Below, one piece after another: positions 12,177 through 21,100 of a DNA stretch of 64,000 bases. Within the stretch, counting starts at the first letter, position 1, and the number at the start of each line of letters is the position of its first letter. The DNA lies in assembly GCA_905221605.1 (NCBI GenBank), contig CAJNDS010000113.1, forward strand, positions 1,320,582-1,384,581. Direction: 5' to 3'. The translations under genes and the position numbers were made by a program. The notes below the pieces were generated by a model. It had not been told where the DNA came from. It did no database searches and was given only the letters and a program-made list of their open reading frames with translations. The stretch is from Symbiodinium natans. Its lineage: Eukaryota > Sar > Dinophyceae > Suessiales > Symbiodiniaceae.

Positions 12177-15100
12177 AAGGGAAGCCCCGGCCACGCTGGC
12201 CCGCCGCTCTGTCTTGTGGTGAAAGGTGGGCTGCCATACATTGAAGGCCTCACTCTTCCAGGAAAAACAGGTGGCACGCTCACTTCCACTGCCCCCCTAT
12301 CCAGGTTCCACTTGTGCTACTTCGCAAAGTCCCCCTTGTTGGCGTTTTCCTCCTCTGCTTCGTCTCGTTCTTCGAGCTGCTCTTCTCCATGTGCTGCAAA
12401 GGTCGGAGGCGGTGCCCCCCCCTCACACTGAGATCCTGCTGCATGCGCAGCGCCCCCTCCTGCATGGAGGCGGAGCCACTCGAAGCAGAGCGCAAAGCAT
12501 CCAGCCTTCTCCACTCGTTGGCCTCCTTGACGAACCACGCAAAGTTGAAAGGGTCCCCCGGTTGTAGAGGCTTGGGTGCCGTCCAAATGCTGTGCTTTCC
12601 CAGGGGGCCCACCGGAACCAAGGGCGCTCGACTTTCTTCAGGCTCGGTGGTCACATCGTCAGTCGTGTGGTCCTCCTGGTCCTCGTGGTTGTAGTACTCG
12701 TGGCTGTTCTCTTCGTCGTGCGCGTCGCCCTCGTCCGTCAGGTTGACCACAGTCTCCTCCCTAGGGGAACCTGCAGGCCTGCTGCTCATAGAAGGCTGCA
12801 GAGCCTCATCGCTCTCCCTTGGGCGAGTAGTTTGTGAGGCCAGTGGCCCCTCTTTGTTTTCTTCTTCTTATTTTTCTTCTTCTTCTTCTTCTTCTTCTTC
12901 TTCTTCTTCTTCTTCTTCTTCTTCTTCTTCTTCTTCTTCTTCTTCTTCTCTTTGTTTTCTCTCTCTCTCTCTCTGCAACCAATGTTCACACCTATACTAA
13001 CAGTCCTTCATAGGGATTCGCTACAATAATCCCTATTAAGGAGCTGTTGAAGGGGGACACATCCCAAGCTGGTGCCTGGCATGGCATGGAGGCCAGCCCT
13101 AAGCCCTAAACCCTAAGCCCTAAACCCTAAAGGCTAAACCCTAAACCCTAAAGGCTAAACCCTAAACCCTAAACCCTAAACCCTAAACCCTAAACCCTAA
13201 ACCCTAAACCCTGAACCCTGAACCCTGAACCCTGAACCCTAAACCCAGCCAGCTTACGATATAGTCGTCGCGCACCAAAGCCACCAGACACAGAATGGCG
13301 GACTCGGCCCGCTCCTGCTCCTTCGGCTCCGAGAACCTGGCAGAGTTGCGTTTGTTGTTGTGCAGGGGGTTTAGGGTTTAGCCTGGTTTAGGGTTTAGGG
13401 TTTAGGGTTAACCCTAGGGTTTAGGGTTTAGGGTTTAGGGTTTAGGGTTTAGGGTTTAGGGTTTAGGGTTTAGGGTTTAGGGTTTAGGGTTTAGGGCTTA
13501 AGGCCATTCAGAGTTCAGCCACCCGCCAAGCCACGCACTGCGGAGTTCTGGGTTCAAGGGTTTATAAGGTTCCGGGCTCGTGCGCCTGGCGTGCAAGCCA
13601 CTCTCGACATCCAGTTCCACAAAGGCATCGCGCAGATCAGCCAATGTGGGCATGGTCCTCATCAAGATCCGCTTGAGGGTTCAGGGTTTAGGGCCTAGGG
13701 CCTAGGGCTTAGGGCTTAGGGGGGTCAGGGCTTAGGGTTTAGGGGGTTTAGGGTTTAGGGCTCAGGGCTTAGGGGCTAAGGGTTTTGGGTGTCTCCAAGT
13801 TGAGATTGTAAGGACTGGTCGATTCCGAGCATCGACGAAGTCAGCACCATGGAAGTGAAATTGCTGGGGCTCGCCGTGCGTCCCGGCTTGCTGGTTAACC
13901 TATACTCCCCTTAGAACCTTAAAGGGTTTAGGGTTTAGGGTTTAGAGTTTAGGGTTCAGGGAAATCCTATACTCCCCGTAGAACCTCAATAAAAATGACA
14001 TTTTTAATATCCTCTTGGGGCTTACTTAAACAAAAAATTGAAAAACTAATTCCCAAGGTGGATATAGTAACGGAGTAAGACTCAAGTAGCGGATGGCCTT
14101 TCCTCAGTGGCAAAGAAGGTTTTTTATAAAAGCCCTCTTTGCAAAACCCTCTTTGGGTTTTTCTAAAGACCCTCTTTGGGCAAACAAAATTGCGTGACGC
14201 TGCGTGGGAAAGGTCGGAAAAGCAGCCGGCAAGTAGCATTCGGCGCGTTGTCGCAAACTCGGGCGCACAAGACATCGATGGGGAACCGCGGCATGCTGCT
14301 TCAGCCAAGCAGCGATCATCCATGTAGAGGTCCAAGTAAAAGGAGTTGCATTCACATGCATGCTTGGCACAGTCATCGGCTGCTTCCAAAATGTCGTGGG
14401 CGCATACATCGCCATCGGGCACAGTATAGCGGGTGATGAACCTTGTGAGAGACACCCCATCCCGAAACTGAACCCCGGCCCACTTGCACCTGGGAGCAAC
14501 ACTTGCTTGACAGAGTAGGACCGGCAAGTGGCTCCGTGGCGTACTCCACAAACATGGTGGCGCAGGGGGGAGAATGAGACCTTGAAGGACAACCAGCAGC
14601 TTGTCAACACACCCCCCCCCCACCTTGCAAAGGCGAATGCTGACGTAACTCAACCATATATTAACAAGAAATACATTATTAACAATAATAATCACAACAG
14701 TACTACAGTAATGATTATAGTAATAAGAAGAAGAATCGCAGTCTATCACGAAGTCATAGTCCAATAAATCTCATGCCCAGCAGCAAGATGTCGGCCAGCT
14801 TGTGCCCTGACAGAAGGAAGACCTCCACAGGGGGGGAAACCCTAAACCTTAAACCCTAAACCCTAAATCCTAAACCCTAAATCCTAAACCCTAAGCCCTA
14901 AATCATAAACCCTAAATCCTAAACCTAAACCCTAAACCCTAAACCCTAAATCCTAAACCCTAAACCCTAAACCCTAAACCCACGCGAGGAGTCGCGGAGC
15001 TCGTCAGACCGCAAGGGCTCGGGCTTGCCGAGCGCAAAGCCCAGGGTTTAGGGTTTAGGGCTTGGGGTTGAGGTTTAGGGTTTAGGGTTTAGGGTTTAGG

Positions 15101-18100
15101 GTTTAGGGTTTAGGGTTGAGGTTTAGGGTTTAGGGTTTAGGGTTGAGGATTGAGGGTTTAGGGCTTAGGGCTTAGGGTTTAGGGGGTGCTATTGCCACCC
15201 GACTAGCCACAGCACAGTGGGGTTCAATGGTCGGACTTAATTAGGAGCAAGGGAAAGGAAAAACTGCCCAGGACTCACGCCCTCTGAGGCATTCAGATTG
15301 GGACATAGATGGGATAGGAACGGTAAAGAGCAGTGCCCCACCGCCCCAGCCCCAGGGTGTAGGGTTTCGGCTTCAAAATTCAGGTACGCCCATCTACCAC
15401 GGCAGTACGAAGCCGGCTGTGACGGGAGCATGCTCCACCTAAGTTATCTTGGCGGTGCCCAGATCACTTGGTGCTCCACGAAGGGACGAGGGTGGTGTTT
15501 GTGTTAAGGCTGTTTGCATGCGGTGGCACGCGTCTAGAATCTAGACATCACGAAGCCTTTCCAGTTCACTCCGACCCTCGAGCCATGTGTTCAAGATCCC
15601 GCAATGAGTGGATGGAGAGCACGGCCTCTGCGAAAGACTCGGCGACCAGTGTGCAGTCGTGCATCACCGCTTCGACATACATGGCCACCTCAAGATGACT
15701 GAACTCTGGAAGTTGCTCGCTCCGACATCCCCCTCTTGCACTCTTAGAGAAAGTCCTGGGTTTTGGGTTTAGGGCTTGGGGTTTAGGGTTTAGACTGAAA
15801 GATGATGTTGAAGACTCCTTTGCCTCGGCAAAATACCGGTGCTCATCGACGAAGTGAACCACGTTGTTGGCCATTTCAAGCTCTGTGCCTCGCGCGAGCA
15901 CAGGGCTCGAGTACACACAAGTAGGGTGGTTTTTGCCGCCTGCCAAGCAGACTCGCCACACTGAGGGCAACGCCGACACTTGAAACACACCTACTTGTTA
16001 AGCAGGTCAGTGTGTGAAGCCCTGCAACAAACACAGTGTTTAGGGCTTAGGGTTGATTATAGCCCTTATTAGGCTACCACTTCTTCGTACCCAAGAACCT
16101 CCAAGTAAGCTCCTCACGAAGCAACTTTGCCGCGCCTACTGAGAAGGCTCCGTGGCTGGTGATGTACATATGCGCGGCGAGGGACGCCTCAATGAAGACG
16201 GACTCTGCCTGCAAACGATGCTCTCGGCGCAGTCTGACGGTCGTGAACTCTGGACTACACTACGGCTGCCACAAAATGGGCCTTTCCTTAACGGCACTTT
16301 CCCGGCGACACCATGTCAGGCACGTGACCGATTTTAAGACGCGCAAAGCAGCAAAGCCTTTGCCTTCTGCTGCTTCACTGGTGGACACTTAGTGAACTTG
16401 AGTGTGATCTGTGTTCGTTTCCCGGTGTGGGCATCCAGGCTTGCAGTCGGGGAGAGGAGAGTGTTTTCGTGATCGCAGAACCAGACCATCAAAACGAGGC
16501 CACGCACCATCCAGCCTGGAGCCGGCCAGGACTCGAAGACACTCGGCGATAGTGGGAGCCACTGGAAAGACCACCCGGTCAAGAAGGGTCACAATCAAGA
16601 GTCAAGAGGCTCCGGGACTGAAGAATTGAAGAATCCGTGAGGCGCCGCCCCCCGGCGCGCACATGCGCCTCTAGACTGCAGCCTGCAGCGGCCCAAACCA
16701 GTGCAGCTCGCGCTGAAAAAGCCTCCCTGGTGGGATAGGTTGGACAGTGCATGCACGCAAGTGTCCCCATAGCTGCCTTCGTTTGCTGGCATCTGCTGCC
16801 CGACGCCGAGAGGGAACCCAAAACGACACTTTCGCTCCTCCAACCCCCCGGACCCAGTGAATCGATCAAGGAGAGGGCAGTCGGGCTGTTCTTGGGAAGT
16901 GCACGTTATCTCAACCGTCAACAAGGCCTGTCATTTTGTGTCAGCGAGAGCCCTAAACCCTAAACCACAGATGATCACCACCCAGAAGAGTGGCTTGGCC
17001 TCGCTGAAGTACATCTTGTCCAGGGCTCTGCAAAACTCAGCGAACACATACCTGTCACTGGGTTCTTAGTTGAGATGAAGGAACCAGGTATACTACATAC
17101 TTTTTTTCAAGGGTTTAGGGTTTAGGGTTTAAGGTTTAAGGGGGACGTAGGGCACCTTTTTCTCTCACTCCCGGTAAGTGTAGTAACAAGTGGGGTCAAA
17201 GATGCCGCTCAGAACCATATTTAGGGTTTAGGGCTTAGGGTTTAGGATTTAGGGCATCCTCGGTTGGCTCTGTCAAGGTCAAGACACGGAAAGATCTTCG
17301 CCGTCAAGAGGTACAAAGGATGTCCCCGGAGGTGATCTGAAGCGATTTGCTGCGCAAATACACGTTGTATGCACACAGACACAGACGGACAGACTGGAAG
17401 ACAAACAGACGGACAGACCTAGGTGGAGCAACAACAACCTGTAGGCACTCCTCTTCTGTACTCATGCAGCCTCCCAGCTGAAATGTAGCCAATTCTGCGT
17501 GAAGGATCGGTGAAATCAAGGAGGTGTCATATCCAATCCTTCGCAGCAAAGTTACAGCGTATCACTTTGCACAGCTGAAGACGCACACAACACTTCCAGA
17601 ACTGGTGTCAACATGCACTCGAGGATCGGGGAATGGCGCGTCATCTTGTAGTCGGCATAGCTCATGATGCGCATCATCAACCTAAACCCTAAACCCTAAA
17701 CCCTAAACCCTAAACGTTAAAACCCTAAATGCGACACTGGCAGCAGCACACTTGCCCGACACTTCGGCCACAGCCATGCTAGTCAGTGCAGGCGGCTCTG
17801 TTGACACTGCTTTAGTTTGAAGAAAGATCCGCAGCTCACGGCGCTTGCCTTGGACATTCTGCACTAAGGTGCAAAGCCAGTGGCGGCAAAACGCATGTGC
17901 TCAACACATTCAACACACATCGCCTGCTGACCGAGCTTGCCACAAGGCTCCAGATTTGTGAGTCAAGTTGCGGCTGCGCTCGTTGTTGACTTGGCGAATC
18001 TCATGAAGCGTGCCAGTTAGTATCGACAATGCCGATCCGATGACTAACACCTCAGCTCTTCGACCGCAGTGCATGGCACTTGCCATATGTTGGCCAACGA

Positions 18101-21100
18101 AAGAGCACCTTGCTGCATACAGGGAGCTGTCAGAACAAACACCAATATTGCGACGACGTGCTCCAACCCGCTTGCCTCCCAATGTACGGCTGACACCACT
18201 GCAAGGGCAACAAACCCTAAACCCTAAACCCAAAATGCAAACGTGGTAAAGGTTAAGCGGCCGGGTCCAGTTGCGGTGGGGCCGGTGGCAGCAGGATCCA
18301 GCCGATAGCGTGAACATACTGGATGCTTGGCTGAGCGGTGGCGATACCCGCTATCTCAATCCTGAGCGCAGCGCCGCGCCAAACCCTAAACCCTAAACCC
18401 TAAACCCCAAACCCTAAATTGCACTTGCAACAAGTCTGGACCATGGGGCATGAGTTGGCATGTCTCATACTCACAGCCCTCAACGGGGATTTATAGTACC
18501 CCCTACTCGAACCCCTCTCCACGAGCTAGTGAAAGGGGGAGCATCCCAAGAGCGTGCGCTTTTCCCGAAGGCTTGCAAGCGCCCAAAACCCTAAGCCCTG
18601 AACCCTAAACTTTGCCCTAAACCCTAAACCCTAAAACCTAAACCCTAAACCCTAAACCCTAAACCCAGAACCCTAAACCCTAAACCCTAAACCCTTTGCG
18701 TCGGAAGCACCAGCTGCCCATCTCCAGATTCTCTGATTCAGAAACGGCCTCTCAGCGCGATGCCCCAAAGCTTAAGCCCTTGCCCATGCAGCTACTTCCC
18801 AAGAGTTTGCAAAAACAATAATCATAATAATCATCATCATCATCAGCAGCAGCAGCAACATCATCTTAAAACAAAAACACCATGGGCAGTCCGCACACGT
18901 GACGGCGCCACGCTGTGGCGCTTCGTTCGTGACGGATCAGGGCTCCCTCTAGATTTTAGGGCTTCAGTCGCTCACTCTCGCACAAGGCTGGCAAGGTTCT
19001 TGGGTCATAGTTGGTCAAGCTACTCTACAGATGCAGGGAAGACAAACCCACAGAAACCCCAATCCCTACCCCGAACACCTGGCGACCACCACAGCAACAG
19101 ACAAACACGATGTTTTGGGGTTTAAGATTTAGGGTGTATGGAATGAGGGCGTTAGGTACAGTACTGATAACCCCCTGCATTTAGACCCTTGAAGGGATTG
19201 TATAGGGCAGCCCTGTTTTTAAGGCACGGTACTGGGGCAACCTGGGAAAGGCCCAGGCAGGCCGCGTTCGCGCTGAAATCCAACCCCCCCGCTAAACCCT
19301 AAACCCTGAACCCTGAACCTTGAACCCTGAACCCTGAACCCTAAACCCTAAACCCTAAACCCTCCCCCACCTTTCCCACGACGAAGAAGATGCAGGCCAG
19401 GACATGCGTCACGCCTCCAATCACCATCAGCATTCGGCCGATGGTGAAGAGCAGTATGAGCCACTGGCGCCCCATGGAGATCACCTGCGGGCAAAGCCAG
19501 GGTTTAGGGTTTAGGGTTTAGGGTTTAGGGTTTCGGGTTTCGGGTTTCGGGTGTCGATTCCCTACGTCCATGCCCAACTATGGCACCAGGTTCTCGATTA
19601 TGACGTTGACTTTGCCAGCTTTGAAGATTCGCAGAATGCGAAGTGTTCCTGAGCGACTGCCCAAAGCAAAGCATGAAGATCCGTCAACGTGCACACTCTC
19701 ACTTCCCATATCACACACGCTTTCTGGCTCCGACCCCAGCATATTGCGGCCCTGCATCGCATCAAGCGAAGGTAACGTGCAGATCGAAGGGGGCGAAGGA
19801 AGTCCTCTTGCTCCTGGCCGAAAAACGACTGAATCACATCTACAAGTAATAGTTATCGACGGGTGCTTTGAAGTACTGGACTGGCACTCGTTTCATTAGG
19901 CCATTAGGCAGTCCTCCGAGATGTTGGTCAGGAATCCTGCTGCATAGTCCACCACCAGGACAGCCACATCGAAGGGGAACCAAGTGCGAAAATAATTGAC
20001 TGCGATGTCCTGACGCTATGCAAGCTTTGCACACTATGGTGAAGGCTCCCGCGACTTCGGATGACGCAGTGCGATGGCAAGATTCGGGGCTCATTACTGT
20101 GCCCCACTTCTTCCAGCCTTCAAAAACTCTATGTCCGAGGGTTTAGGGTTTAGGGTTAGGGTTTAGCCTACATCCTCCCAGCAGCTTGCGGCACTGAGTC
20201 TGGTGGAGGCGGACGCGAAAACATAACCCTAAACCCTAAACCCTAAACCCTAAACCCTAAACCCTAAACCCTAAACCCTAAACCCTAAACCCTGTGGGCA
20301 CTTCGGTCAAGGCACCTTCCTCTTCAGCTGCAGGGTGCCTCGGGAATTGAAACCGGGCATATTGCTGCCACTTGCTCCGCTGTGTCTCGTGCTCACTTAG
20401 GGTTTAGGGTTTAGGGTTTGGGGTTTAGGGTTTAGGGTTTAGGGTTTAGGGTTTAGGGTTTAGGGTTTAGGGTTTAGGGTTTAGGGTTTAGGGCTTAGGG
20501 TTTAGGGCTGCCAGGGGCCACCAGCTCTTGCAGCCGAAAAGCCCTTTCTGTAAAAGCCCGTGTTGAAGGACATGGCCATATCCTTGCACTTGCCATGACA
20601 ACATAGTCTACTAACTGCTTATTAACCCCCAAAAAATTCTAAAACATTCTTCCGTATAAGGGTAATATGGGGATTGCTATTTTTGTAGGGTTCTTCGGCG
20701 AATAGTAGTAGTGTGACGGCATGTGGTGACGCGGCGCCCCCCCTCCTTTGCTGTGCAGTCAGGTCTCCAGCGGCCAGAAGATTAGAGACGTCACTGACAA
20801 GATCTGCAAAACGACGTCGCCGCCGGTTGGATTATCCATAAACGGCGAGAAGTCCAGATCAAAGGCCATGGTGAGGGGCAGGAGAAACGCGTCCAAGATG
20901 ATCAGGGCCACACTTACAAAGTCCCAGCCGACTCGGAACTTGGAGTTGGGTGGTACAACAAGGGTGTCGCACTGGTCGAACTCACTCTGCAAAGCCCTGG
21001 TGGGGGACCTTTTCTGCGATCCAAGAGATGACGTGCGGGCAGCCGAGGACCTGTTCTTCGTGATGCGGCTGGATGTCTCAACTGCTTCACCGGCCTCGCC

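Larger units (their letters stand above)
11300..13250. other. Intron stretch between unit A exons 18 and 19
   Basis: Telomeric arrays (11623-11695, 11850-11920), M1 copies and microsatellites. A minus-strand frame 12280-12789 with acidic/His-rich and Gln-rich parts is open for 169 codons, but no family or paralog match is seen; probably chance. Confidence 0.5.

Noticed and set aside
12743-13000. Poly-Ser and poly-Lys frames
   Set aside because: Products of the (CTT)n microsatellite in opposite strands.
16334-16924. Minus-strand frames between unit A exons 11 and 12
   Set aside because: Open for 70-110 codons, but no similarity to the corresponding unit B interval; could hide a small exon, not supported.
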